Assembly (NCBI GenBank): GCA_041984585.1
Contig: JBHIXX010000011.1
Location: 1-64,000, forward strand
Direction: 5' to 3'
DNA from: Pseudolysinimonas_A sp041984585
Lineage (GTDB): Bacteria > Actinomycetota > Actinomycetes > Actinomycetales > Microbacteriaceae
DNA: 64,000 bases
The notes under the pieces are model-generated. The model searched no databases. It was not told the origin of the DNA and saw nothing but the letters and a program-made list of their open reading frames with translations. Shown here piece after piece: positions 1 to 7,545 of the stretch (its first letter is position 1; every line of letters starts with the position of its first letter). Made by a program: the position numbers and the translations under genes.

Positions 1-266
1 CCAACGACCGCGACACCGACGACGGTGGCGTGCTCGACGGCGACGAGGTCACCGACGGCACCGAGCCCGTGGCCACCCCGTCCGACGACGCGCAGCCCGG
101 CCCACCGCCGCACCGCGTCGGCCGCGGCGACGACGGCCGCGTGTCCGGGGACGACCGCATCGACACCGCCACGCAGGTCGCCGACTCGACCTTCGACGCG
201 GCGACGGTGGCCATCCTCGCGCGCAGCGACGAGTTCGCGGACGCCCTGGCGTCCTCGGCCCTCGCC
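1..266 (+). CDS. Partial cell-wall-binding repeat 2 (CWB2) surface protein, cut at both ends
   Basis: The frame is open from base 3. It starts with an Asp/Gly-rich stretch (DTDDGGVLDGDEVTDGTEP) like calcium-binding thrombospondin type 3 repeats. It then runs into RIDTATQVADSTFDAATVAI and SDEFADALASSALA, the typical start of a CWB2 repeat (PF04122 type), a family that anchors secreted proteins to the walls of Gram-positive bacteria. The homology stops at about 263-270 inside the first repeat and the frame continues into unrelated sequence. No start, signal peptide or stop is visible. It looks like an internal piece of a large secreted protein from a high-GC actinobacterium, joined here by an assembly or rearrangement event. 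The exact protein is unknown. Confidence 0.55.
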
Positions 267-409
267 GAGATGTTGTGCGCCTCATCCAGCTCCGCCGCCT
301 TCGCCCGGGCCTGCTCCTGCGCACTGCGCTTGAACTTGCGTGGGCGGGTGATGAAGTCGAGAAAGATGATGAGCTGGCCGAGGCCGATTCGCAGTGCCTT
401 GATGAGCAT
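267..409 (-). CDS. N-terminal fragment of a membrane-anchored glutaredoxin/GST-N-like protein (gammaproteobacterial look)
   Basis: Read on the minus strand from the ATG at 409, the frame begins MLIKALRIGLGQLIIFLDFI, then TRPRKFKRSAQEQARAKAAE and LDEAHNIS. A short hydrophobic segment followed by TRP and a basic, Gln/Ala-rich linker resembles the start of small gammaproteobacterial proteins in which a membrane anchor precedes a glutaredoxin or glutathione S-transferase N-domain. An AGGA-type ribosome site lies upstream. The redox domain itself is missing because the frame meets the CWB2 fragment at about 267. The family call is from memory of such N-termini and is tentative. The setting, flanked by two unrelated actinobacterial fragments, suggests foreign sequence. 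Confidence 0.35.
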
Positions 410-519
410 CGTCGGTCATTCCTGCTGGAGTAGTGAAAAGGGCCGGCAGGGTACCCGAGTTGCCTGGCCTTGGCAGCGCCGGATATCGATTTGCCGGCGA
501 TTTTCCCCGCCTGGCGTTG
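410..519. other. Non-coding spacer of the foreign-looking segment
   Basis: These 110 bases lie upstream of the minus-strand fragment at 267-409. They show no actinobacterial coding pattern and are visibly less GC-rich than the rest of the window, for example the run around 481-505. They end abruptly where RpoC codons start at 520. They most likely belong to the same foreign segment as its upstream intergenic DNA. I see no RNA gene in them. Confidence 0.4.
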
Positions 520-1314
520 GCGAGCCCGATCGCGGAGAGCGCCGGTCGCATCACGATCGAGGAGACCGAGAAGCAGCGCCGCATCGTGCTGACGCCCGAC
601 AACGGCGACGAGCCGTACGTCTACCCCGTGCTCAAGCGCGCGACGCTGCTGGTCGAGGACGGCCAGCACGTCGAGGTGGGTCAGCCGCTGCAGGTCGGCA
701 CGCTCGACCCCAAGGAGGTCATGCGCGTCCAGGGTGCCCGCGAGGTGCAGAAGTACCTCGTGAACGGCGTCCAGGGCGTGTACCGCTCGCAGGGTGTGTC
801 GATCCACGACAAGCACATCGAGGTCATCGTGCGGCAGATGCTGCGCAAGATCACGGTGGTCGAGCACGGTGACACCGAGCTGCTCCCCGGCGAGCTGGTC
901 GACCGGTCGCGCTACAACTCGATCAACCGCGCGTCGGTGACCGAGGGCAAGAAGCCGGCGTCGGGCCGCCAGGAGGTCATGGGCATCACCAAGGCATCGC
1001 TCGCGACCGAGTCGTGGCTGTCGGCCGCGTCGTTCCAGGAGACCACCCGGGTGCTCACCCAGGCGGCCATGGAGGGCAAGTCCGACCCGCTCGTCGGCCT
1101 CAAGGAGAACGTCATCATCGGTCAGCTCATCCCCGCGGGGACCGGGCTCAACCGGTACCGGAACGTCACCGTGGAGGCGACCGAGGAGGCGAAGGCGGAG
1201 CGCTACCCGAACCGCATCTTCACCGACGACGCGACCTTCAGCGAGGCGGACCTGTCGTTCGTCGACTTCGACTCGTTCTCGTCCGACGACTTCCAGCCGG
1301 GCACCTACAACTGA
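520..1314 (+). CDS. rpoC: RNA polymerase beta' subunit, C-terminal 264 residues only
   Basis: This is the end of the catalytic subunit of RNA polymerase. From codon 520 the frame reads ASPIAESAGRITIEE and continues with the conserved RpoC C-terminus, including the stretches NGVQGVYRSQGV and HDKHIEVIVRQMLRKI. It also has GITKASLATESWLSAASFQE and GLKENVIIGQLIPAGTG, ending in PGTYN and TGA. The full protein is about 1290 residues in actinobacteria, so roughly four fifths is missing. The residues before Ala520 do not match the expected ARTPKG context, so the break is sharp at about 517-520. rpoB and the 5' part of rpoC are not upstream. A strong terminator follows. Either the contig is misjoined here or rpoC was disrupted; the former is far likelier because rpoC is essential. 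Confidence 0.93.
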   Translation, partial: ASPIAESAGRITIEETEKQRRIVLTPDNGDEPYVYPVLKRATLLVEDGQHVEVGQPLQVGTLDPKEVMRVQGAREVQKYLVNGVQGVYRSQGVSIHDKHIEVIVRQMLRKITVVEHGDTELLPGELVDRSRYNSINRASVTEGKKPASGRQEVMGITKASLATESWLSAASFQETTRVLTQAAMEGKSDPLVGLKENVIIGQLIPAGTGLNRYRNVTVEATEEAKAERYPNRIFTDDATFSEADLSFVDFDSFSSDDFQPGTYN

Positions 1315-1331
1315 GATCGCAGCCTCTGAGT

Positions 1332-1365
1332 GGAGGGCCGCATCCCGTGAGGGGTGCGGCCCTCC
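1332..1365 (+). terminator. Terminator hairpin after rpoC
   Basis: A stem of about 15 bp (GGAGGGCCGCATCCC paired with GGGGTGCGGCCCTCC, one G-T wobble) with a GTGA loop begins 18 bases after the rpoC stop. The U-tract is weak (GCCGTTTCC). Such strong hairpins with poor U-tracts are usual in high-GC actinobacteria. Confidence 0.8.
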
Positions 1366-1397
1366 GCCGTTTCCGGGCCGTGTTGCGGACGGGCCGC

Positions 1398-1403
1398 TAG
1401 GCT
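1398..1403 (+). promoter_or_regulatory. Possible -10 box for the membrane-protein pair
   Basis: TAGGCT fits the actinobacterial TAnnnT -10 pattern and lies between the rpoC terminator and the next gene. No convincing -35 is visible at 17-18 bp spacing. Confidence 0.35.
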
Positions 1404-1462
1404 CGCAGCGAGCGCGCGGGCGCCGGCCCGCCGCATCCGCCTCGACTCCCGGAGGACACGAC

Positions 1463-2254
1463 ATGGCCCGCACGCCGGACGAGACGCCCAGCGAGACGCC
1501 CGCCGAGAGCGCGGATGCGAGCACCGACGCCGAGACCGTCGAGGCGGAGATCGTCGAGGAGCCCGCCCCCGCGAAGGAGGAGCCCGCCGAGCTGGTGGTC
1601 GACGAGGACGGCACCGTCAGCGAGGTCAGCGCCTCGGGCACGGGCACCATCCCGGGCACCGAGCAGCCGGGCGGCGAGCGCGTCGTCTACGTGACCGCGC
1701 CGATCCCGCCGAAGCGCCGCAGCAACCGCCTGGTCGGAGCGCTGCTGGCCCTCGTCGGCACCGCGGTCTTCGGCGCCGTCTACGCGCTCACCGCCGCGGT
1801 GATCGCCGCCGTGCTGTTCTCCGACGACTTCTTCGGCCCGGTGTTCGGCTCGTTCCTCAGCGACGCCGCGTTCTGGATCCCGATCCTGTTCTTCGCGCTC
1901 GGCTTCGTCGGGCTGACCGTGCTGCTCAACCGCGCCTCCTGGTGGCTGCACGTGCTGACCAGCCTGCTCGTCGCGGTGATCGTCTACTTCGGCATGATCG
2001 GGATGCTGCTGCTGGTCAACGGCGCCGTCGGCAGCGAGTCGGCCGGCGCCCTGTTCGGTCAGATCGCCGCCGCGCCGTACACGATCGCCGCGGCGCTGGT
2101 CGCGCGCGAGGTCTCGATCTGGGTCGGCTTCCTCATCGCCGCGCGGGGGCAGCGTCTGCGTCGCCGGAACGCGGAGACCCGGGCGGCGTGGGACGAGGAG
2201 CAGGCCCAGAAGCAGGCGGAGAAGGGCGAGACCGTTGGAGCCTCCGCCTCCTGA
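1463..2254 (+). CDS. Conserved membrane protein with acidic N-terminal region
   Basis: The product has 263 residues. The first ~75 are hydrophilic and rich in Glu, Pro, Ala and Thr, with many Asp/Glu pairs and no signal peptide. Four hydrophobic segments follow at about residues 90-115, 130-155, 160-190 and 200-225, then a basic and Gln/Glu-rich tail. This suggests an integral membrane protein with both long ends in the cytoplasm. ATG 1463 is chosen for the GGAGG site just upstream. It sits directly after the rpoC terminator and overlaps the next gene by 20 bases, so the two are probably co-expressed. I do not recognise a named family; a membrane protein at this place seems common in Microbacteriaceae. 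Confidence 0.8.
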   Translation: MARTPDETPSETPAESADASTDAETVEAEIVEEPAPAKEEPAELVVDEDGTVSEVSASGTGTIPGTEQPGGERVVYVTAPIPPKRRSNRLVGALLALVGTAVFGAVYALTAAVIAAVLFSDDFFGPVFGSFLSDAAFWIPILFFALGFVGLTVLLNRASWWLHVLTSLLVAVIVYFGMIGMLLLVNGAVGSESAGALFGQIAAAPYTIAAALVAREVSIWVGFLIAARGQRLRRRNAETRAAWDEEQAQKQAEKGETVGASAS

Positions 2255-2666
2255 GCCGGTGCGCGGCGGCCGGCGGCGGTTCGAGCCGGTGCTCGGGCTT
2301 CTCGTCGCGGTCACCTGGGGCGCGACGGCGTTCGCCGTCTCGGGCCTGCTGAGCGTCGCGCTCGACCGCGACCTGCTCGCGGCGGAGGTGTACCGGCTCT
2401 ACGGGCTCGGCGCCCTCGTCGTCGCCGGGGCGGTGGTCTGGGTCGCCGCAAGCGTCGGCGCCGCGTCGCCGCGCCCGTGGGTGGCCGCCGTGGCGGCATC
2501 CGCGGGCGTGTACTTCGCGTTCCTCGCCACCGGGCTGATCGCGAGCACGGCGGTGTTCGTCGAGGAGGCGACCAGTCCGTTCGTGCTGGCGAGCGCGGTG
2601 CTCGCCGCTGCCGCCGTGCTCGGGGCGGCCGCGCTGGTGCGGCGCCCGCCGCGCGACCCGCTCTGA
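2235..2666 (+). CDS. Small four-helix membrane protein
   Basis: A 143-residue protein with four predicted membrane helices (about residues 18-40, 50-72, 78-102 and 108-130) and short polar ends. The TTG start at 2235 is preferred because GAAGGGCGAG lies at proper distance; GTG 2259 is the alternative. With the TTG start it overlaps the preceding membrane gene by 20 bases, which argues for translational coupling and a shared function or complex. The product is Ala/Val-rich and has no recognisable catalytic motif. Function unknown. Confidence 0.65.
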   Translation: MEPPPPEPVRGGRRRFEPVLGLLVAVTWGATAFAVSGLLSVALDRDLLAAEVYRLYGLGALVVAGAVVWVAASVGAASPRPWVAAVAASAGVYFAFLATGLIASTAVFVEEATSPFVLASAVLAAAAVLGAAALVRRPPRDPL

Positions 2667-2773
2667 GCCGGCCGCCGCGCTGAACCGCCGCGCGGGTGAG
2701 GCGTCGCCCGCCCGCCCGCCGCCCGCCGATCTGCCCCCCGATCGCGGGACTGCCCCCGCGCGCCCGGCCCGCC

Positions 2774-2864
2774 TAGCCTGTGAGGACGGCGGGGCTCCCG
2801 CCGTGGCGATCCCGATTCGGGGGGAACGGGATCGCGAGGAAGTGCCGCCTCGGGGGGAGGTCGC
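2774..2864 (+). promoter_or_regulatory. Promoter and structured leader of the pilus operon
   Basis: TAGCCT at 2774-2779 is a plausible -10 box, with the -35 poorly conserved. The transcript would start near 2786 and carry about 80 nt of leader. Two perfect hairpins follow: ACGGCGGG/CCCGCCGT (2786-2804, GCT loop) and GCGATCCCG/CGGGATCGC (2806-2835). A third fold can pair GCCGCCTC with the ribosome site in GGGGGGAGGTCGC just before the pilB start. This arrangement could control translation of the operon. It does not match a riboswitch consensus I know. Confidence 0.5.
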
Positions 2865-4535
2865 ATGGCCTCCCTGTCCGAGATCCTGATCATCCGCGGC
2901 CTCGTGCCCATCGAGAGTCTCGACGCCGTGTCGTCGAACCCGAACGAGGATGAGGAGCACGTCCGCGACCTGGTGCAGGGCGGCGTCATCACCGAGAGCC
3001 AGGTCGCCTCGGCGCGCGCCGCGCAGCTCGGCCTGCCGTTCGTCGACCTGACCGAGTACCCGGTCGACCGCACCGCGCTCGCCCTCGTTCCCGCCGCGCT
3101 GCTGCGCCGCTACGAGGTGCTGCCGATCGCCCGGGACGGCGACCGGCTCATGCTCGCGATGGCCGACCCGCGCAACGTGCTGGCCATCGACGACGTGCGC
3201 GCCGCGGTGCGCATGCAGGTGCGCCCGGTCGTCGCCGAGCGCGGTGACCTGCGCAACGCCCTCGACCGCCTCGTGCGCTCCGACGGCGAGCTGAGCGAGC
3301 TCAGCGCCGCGATCATCGAGGAGTCGGAGCCGGGCCCCGGCGACCTCGTCCCGTTCGCCGAGCAGATCGAAGACGACGCGCCCATCGTGCGCTTCGTGAA
3401 CCTGCTGATCAGCCAGGCCATCCAGGACCACGCCTCCGACATCCACATCGAGCCGGGCGAGCGCGACATGGCGGTGCGCTTCCGCATCGACGGCGTGCTG
3501 CACGAGGTGCAGCGGGCGCCGAAGAACATCCAGAACGGCGTCATCTCGCGGCTCAAGATCATGAGCGACATCGACATCGCCGAGCGCCGTCGCCCGCAGG
3601 ACGGCCGGCTGTCGGTCATCCACGGGGGCAAGCAGATCGACCTCCGCGTCGCGACCCTGCCGACGGTGTTCGGCGAGAAGGTCGTCATGCGAATCCTCGA
3701 CAACTCGATGACGAACCTCGGCATGGAGCAGCTGCGCCTGCTCGAGCGGAACGCCGCCGTCTTCCGCGAGTCGTACGTGAAGCCGTACGGGATGATCCTG
3801 GTCACCGGCCCGACCGGGTCGGGCAAGTCGACCACGCTCTACACGACGCTGCACGAGGTGTCGCGGCCCGAGATCAACGTCATCACCGTCGAGGACCCGG
3901 TCGAGTACCGCATCCCCGGCATCAACCAGGTGCAGGTCAACCCCAAGGCGGGCCTCACCTTCGCGAGCGCGCTGCGCAGCATCCTGCGCTCCGACCCGGA
4001 TGTCGTGCTGCTCGGTGAGATCCGCGACCACGAGACGGCGCAGATCGCCATCGAGGCGGCGCTCACCGGTCACCTCGTGCTGAGCACCCTGCACACCAAC
4101 GACGCCCCGAGCGCGGTCACCCGTCTCATCGAGATGGACATCGAGCCGTTCCTCGTCGGTTCGGCGCTCGACTGCGTCGTCGCCCAGCGTCTCGCGCGGC
4201 GGCTCTGCGACCGGTGCAAGCAGCCGTATCAGCCCGACCCGGCGGAGCTCACCGCGATGCGGCTCGGCTTCGATCCGAACCTGGGGGTGCCGATCCTGCA
4301 CCGCCCGGTGGGCTGCCCGGCCTGCTCCAACACGGGGTACCGCGGCCGCATCGCCCTGCACGAGGTGATGCCGGTGACCGAGGACATCGAGCGCCTCGCG
4401 GTGCAGCGCGCGTCGAGCGCCGAGATCGCGCGCCTCGCGGTCGCGCAGGGGATGAGCACGCTCCGCCAGGACGGCTGGGCGAAGGCGATGCTCGGCTGGA
4501 CGAGCGTCGACGAGATCTTGCGGGTGGTCGCATGA
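2865..4535 (+). CDS. pilB: Type IV pilus assembly ATPase PilB (GspE family)
   Basis: This hexameric motor ATPase drives pilin polymerisation from the cytoplasmic face of the membrane. The 556-residue product has an N-terminal MshEN/T2SSE_N region (about 1-150) and a GspE core. The Walker A motif is GPTGSGKSTT (Lys321). Asp- and His-box stretches such as VEDPVEYRIPGINQ are present, Walker B is DVVLLGEIRDHETA, and STLHTNDAPSA follows. A four-cysteine zinc motif of the PilB/GspE type (CDRCKQ ... CPACSNTGY) lies near residues 449-485. Length is normal. ATG 2865 follows a very strong GGGGGGAGG site. It is the first gene of the pilus operon and is followed by the retraction ATPase. Confidence 0.96.
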   Translation: MASLSEILIIRGLVPIESLDAVSSNPNEDEEHVRDLVQGGVITESQVASARAAQLGLPFVDLTEYPVDRTALALVPAALLRRYEVLPIARDGDRLMLAMADPRNVLAIDDVRAAVRMQVRPVVAERGDLRNALDRLVRSDGELSELSAAIIEESEPGPGDLVPFAEQIEDDAPIVRFVNLLISQAIQDHASDIHIEPGERDMAVRFRIDGVLHEVQRAPKNIQNGVISRLKIMSDIDIAERRRPQDGRLSVIHGGKQIDLRVATLPTVFGEKVVMRILDNSMTNLGMEQLRLLERNAAVFRESYVKPYGMILVTGPTGSGKSTTLYTTLHEVSRPEINVITVEDPVEYRIPGINQVQVNPKAGLTFASALRSILRSDPDVVLLGEIRDHETAQIAIEAALTGHLVLSTLHTNDAPSAVTRLIEMDIEPFLVGSALDCVVAQRLARRLCDRCKQPYQPDPAELTAMRLGFDPNLGVPILHRPVGCPACSNTGYRGRIALHEVMPVTEDIERLAVQRASSAEIARLAVAQGMSTLRQDGWAKAMLGWTSVDEILRVVA

Positions 4536-4567
4536 GCGAGCACCGCGCATCGGGGGAGGGGACCCGC

Positions 4568-6139
4568 GTGAACAAGCCCATCTACGAGATCCCGGTGAAC
4601 GGCGAGCCCGCGGGCACGCCGGGAGCACCGTCGGCCGAGGACCCGCGCCTCCGGCCTCCCATGCCGCCGGGGTCGGCATCCGTCGATTATTCGCAACTGC
4701 CGCCCCCCGCGGTCATGCCCGACGGACAGCCGACCCCGGCATCCACCCCGAACCGCGCCCCCGAGGGGGGTGTGCCCGGCTCCGCGCCGGCGCCCGAGGG
4801 AGCGGTTCCGGGGTTCACTCCCGCGCCCGGGGGTGAGGGCGGGGCGATCCCCGGCTTCACGCCGGCGCCCGGCGGCGACTTCGCGGTGCCCGGGTTCACG
4901 CCCGCAGGGTCGTTCCTGCCGGTGCCCGAGTTCGAGGCGATGCCCGACATCCCGCTGATGCCGGCGCCCGGACGCTCGGCGCGCAAGGAGTTCGTGCCCG
5001 ACGAGCACACCGAGGCGGCCCGCGCGCGGGTCGACGCCGACCTGCTCGCCGCGCTCGAGCACGTCGTGTCGGTCGGCGCGTCCGACCTGCACGTCTCGGC
5101 GGGCGCCGCGCCGATGGTGCGCGTCGACGGCGCGCTGCAGCCGGTCGAGGGGATGACGGTCTGGGACCGCGAGCGGGTCGCCGCGGCGCTCTACTCGGTG
5201 ATGACCGACGAGCAGACCGCACGCTTCGACGAGGTGCTGGAACTCGACTTCGCGTTCACCCTCTCCGAGGACTCGCGTTTCCGCGTCAACTACTACCTGC
5301 AGCGCGGCGCCGTCGGCGCGGCGTTCCGACTGATCCCGACCGAGATCAAGCAGCTCGACCAGCTCGGCATCCCGGAGGCGGTCTCCGAGTTCGCGAAGCT
5401 GCCGCGCGGTCTGGTGCTCGTCACGGGTCCGACCGGGTCCGGCAAGTCGACGACCCTCGCGGCGCTGGTCGACCTGGTCAACCAGACCCGCAGCGACCAC
5501 ATCGTGACGGTCGAGGACCCGATCGAGTTCATGCACCAGAACAAGCGCTCGCTGGTGAATCAGCGCGAGGTCGGCAACGACACCCAGAGCTTCGCCAACG
5601 CGCTCAAGCACGTGCTGCGCCAGGACCCGGATGTGATCCTCATCGGCGAGCTCCGCGACCTGGAGACCATCTCGGTCGCGCTCACCGCGGCCGAGACCGG
5701 ACACCTCGTCTTCGCGACGCTGCACACGCAGGACGCCGGCCAGACCATCGACCGCGTCATCGACGTGTTCCCGCCGCACCAGCAGGGGCAGGTGCGCACC
5801 CAGCTCGCGGCGACCCTGCAGGGCGTGGTGTGTCAGACGCTGGTGAAGCGCGCCGGCGGCGGCCGTGCCGTGGCGACGGAGATCCTACGCACCACCCCGG
5901 CGATCGCCAACCTGGTGCGTGAGGGCAAGACCTACCAGGTGCGCTCGGCCCTTCAGGCGGGGCGCGCGCAGGGGATGCACACCATGGACCAGCACCTCGC
6001 GGATCTGGTCAACAGCGGGCAGGTCGCCTACGGCGCCGCGCTGGAGAAGGTGCACGACCTCGAGGACTTCAAGCGGCTCGTGCACCGCACGGGCGACACC
6101 GACCCCGCGAACAACGCCCTGTTCGCGTCGCGGTACTGA
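4568..6139 (+). CDS. pilT: Type IV pilus retraction ATPase PilT with Pro-rich N-terminal extension
   Basis: PilT powers pilus disassembly and twitching. The core starts near residue 155 (ASDLHVSAGAAPMVRVDG). It has Walker A GPTGSGKSTT (Lys293), Walker B DVILIGELRDLET, ATLHTQDAGQTIDR, and the PilT signature AIANLVREGKTYQ near the C-terminus. The first ~140 residues are a low-complexity region with repeats of the type VPGFTPAPGG, absent from the usual ~350-residue PilT. I chose GTG 4568 because GGGGGAGGGG lies just upstream; ATG 4532, overlapping the pilB stop as ATGA, would add 12 residues but lacks a good ribosome site. Confidence 0.93.
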   Translation: MNKPIYEIPVNGEPAGTPGAPSAEDPRLRPPMPPGSASVDYSQLPPPAVMPDGQPTPASTPNRAPEGGVPGSAPAPEGAVPGFTPAPGGEGGAIPGFTPAPGGDFAVPGFTPAGSFLPVPEFEAMPDIPLMPAPGRSARKEFVPDEHTEAARARVDADLLAALEHVVSVGASDLHVSAGAAPMVRVDGALQPVEGMTVWDRERVAAALYSVMTDEQTARFDEVLELDFAFTLSEDSRFRVNYYLQRGAVGAAFRLIPTEIKQLDQLGIPEAVSEFAKLPRGLVLVTGPTGSGKSTTLAALVDLVNQTRSDHIVTVEDPIEFMHQNKRSLVNQREVGNDTQSFANALKHVLRQDPDVILIGELRDLETISVALTAAETGHLVFATLHTQDAGQTIDRVIDVFPPHQQGQVRTQLAATLQGVVCQTLVKRAGGGRAVATEILRTTPAIANLVREGKTYQVRSALQAGRAQGMHTMDQHLADLVNSGQVAYGAALEKVHDLEDFKRLVHRTGDTDPANNALFASRY

Positions 6140-6151
6140 TCGGAGGCGACG

Positions 6152-7384
6152 ATGTCGAACACGCTCACCTACGCCTACAAGGGCCGTGACGCCGGCGGGA
6201 AGCTGGTCAAGGGCAAGGTCGACGCGCCCAGCGAGGCGGCGGTCGTCAACCGGCTGCGCACGATGGGGCTGACCCCGATCGAGATCGCCCAGTCGGCGGC
6301 CGGCACCGGGCTGCAGATGGAGATCGGCGGCTCGCTCTTCGAGAAGAAGGTCAAGCTCAAGGACCTCGCCGTGATGTCGCGGCAGATGGCGACGATGGTC
6401 TCGTCGGGACTGTCTCTGCTCAAAGCGCTGACGATCCTGTCGGAGCAGACCGAGAACAAGCGGCTCGGTCGCGTGCTCGGGATCGTGCGCACGCAGGTGG
6501 AGGCCGGAGCCTCGCTCTCCGAGGCCCTCGGCAAGCACGCCGAGTTCCCGCCGATCATGGTGCACCTGGTGCGCGCCGGCGAGACCGGCGGGTTCCTCGA
6601 GACCTCGCTCGAGTCGGTGGCGGTGACCTTCGAGAAGGACGTCAGCCTGCGCCAGACCATCAAGTCGGCGCTGACCTATCCGGTCGTCGTGCTCTGTCTC
6701 GCCATCGTCGCGGTGATCGGCATGCTGCTGTTCGTGGTCCCCGTCTTCAAGGGGATGTTCGCCGATCTCGGCGGCGAGCTGCCGCTCCCGACGCAGATGC
6801 TGGTGACCCTGTCGGAGAACATGTGGTGGATCCTGCCGATCCTCGCGGTCGGCGGCGGGGTCTTCGCGTTCTGGTGGAGCAAGCACAAGCGCGACGACGC
6901 GGTGCGGGCGAAGGTCGACCCGCTGCGACTCAAGCTACCGGTCTTCGGCGACCTGTTCCGCAAGGTCGCCATCGCCCGCGTCACCCGCAACCTCGGGATG
7001 ATGATCAAGTCGGGCGTGCCGATCCTGCAGGCGCTCGCGATCGTCGCCGACACCTCGAACAACTGGGTGCTCGAGCAGGCGCTGAAGAACGTGCAGGAGT
7101 CGGTGCGCGCCGGCCGCACGATCGCGCAGCCGCTCGCCGACGAGGCGGTGTTCCCGCCGATGGTCGTGCAGATGATCTCGGTCGGCGAGGACTCGGGTGC
7201 GCTGGAGCTCATGCTCGGCAAGATCGCCGACTTCTACGACGACGAGGTGGAGTCGACCACCAGTCAGCTGACGTCGCTGATCGAGCCGCTCATGATCGCC
7301 TTCATCGGCGTCGTGATCGGCGGCATCATCGCCGCGCTCTACATGCCGATGTTCTCGCTCTACGACCAGATCAGCGGCGCCTGA
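6152..7384 (+). CDS. pilC: Type IV pilus inner membrane platform protein PilC
   Basis: PilC is the polytopic platform on which PilB and PilT act to add or remove pilins. The 410-residue protein has the expected length. It has two T2SSF domains: the first contains MSRQMATMVSSGLSLLKAL and VRAGETGGFLE, the second VTRNLGMMIKSGVPILQAL and ISVGEDSGALE. Three membrane helices lie near residues 170-195, 220-245 and 375-400. ATG 6152 is preceded by GGAGG and lies 12 bases after pilT. The gene order pilB-pilT-pilC is typical of actinobacterial and clostridial type IV pilus loci. Confidence 0.96.
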   Translation: MSNTLTYAYKGRDAGGKLVKGKVDAPSEAAVVNRLRTMGLTPIEIAQSAAGTGLQMEIGGSLFEKKVKLKDLAVMSRQMATMVSSGLSLLKALTILSEQTENKRLGRVLGIVRTQVEAGASLSEALGKHAEFPPIMVHLVRAGETGGFLETSLESVAVTFEKDVSLRQTIKSALTYPVVVLCLAIVAVIGMLLFVVPVFKGMFADLGGELPLPTQMLVTLSENMWWILPILAVGGGVFAFWWSKHKRDDAVRAKVDPLRLKLPVFGDLFRKVAIARVTRNLGMMIKSGVPILQALAIVADTSNNWVLEQALKNVQESVRAGRTIAQPLADEAVFPPMVVQMISVGEDSGALELMLGKIADFYDDEVESTTSQLTSLIEPLMIAFIGVVIGGIIAALYMPMFSLYDQISGA

Positions 7385-7545
7385 GCGCGCACCGGGGCCC
7401 CCGCACTGGGGGCGTGTTCTTCCCGGGTTCCCCCCGTTTACGGGATTTCGGAATCACGGGCCACAACTGAATATGGCTGATGGGGGGTCATTCATTGGGG
7501 GGCCGCCTGTCCAATTCCTCACAGAAACAGGATGGGAAAGAAAGA
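7385..7545 (+). promoter_or_regulatory. Spacer before the pilin gene: weak hairpin and candidate promoter
   Basis: A 6-bp hairpin (GCCCCC/GGGGGC, 7397-7413) directly follows pilC and could terminate or process part of the transcript. Further on, TTCGGA near 7446 and GAATAT near 7470 could form an internal promoter with about 17 bp spacing. The region is less GC-rich than its surroundings. It would let the abundant major pilin be made at a level different from the assembly machinery. Both calls are tentative. Confidence 0.3.

Noticed and set aside
49..1659. Minus-strand open frame of 536 codons covering the junction and rpoC end
   Set aside because: It is the GC-rich antisense shadow of rpoC and its neighbours; composition is Arg/Leu/Asp-rich without any domain.
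2786..2864. Cyclic-di-GMP riboswitch before pilB
   Set aside because: Tempting for a pilus operon, but the conserved GEMM core bases are not visible; reported only as a structured leader.
4532..4567. ATG 4532 as the start of pilT
   Set aside because: It overlaps the pilB stop nicely but lacks a ribosome site, whereas GTG 4568 follows GGGGGAGGGG. Kept only as an alternative.
2133..4679. Long minus-strand open frame of 848 codons opposite pilB
   Set aside because: Antisense shadow of a high-GC gene; no start signal, no family resemblance, and the plus strand encodes an intact PilB.
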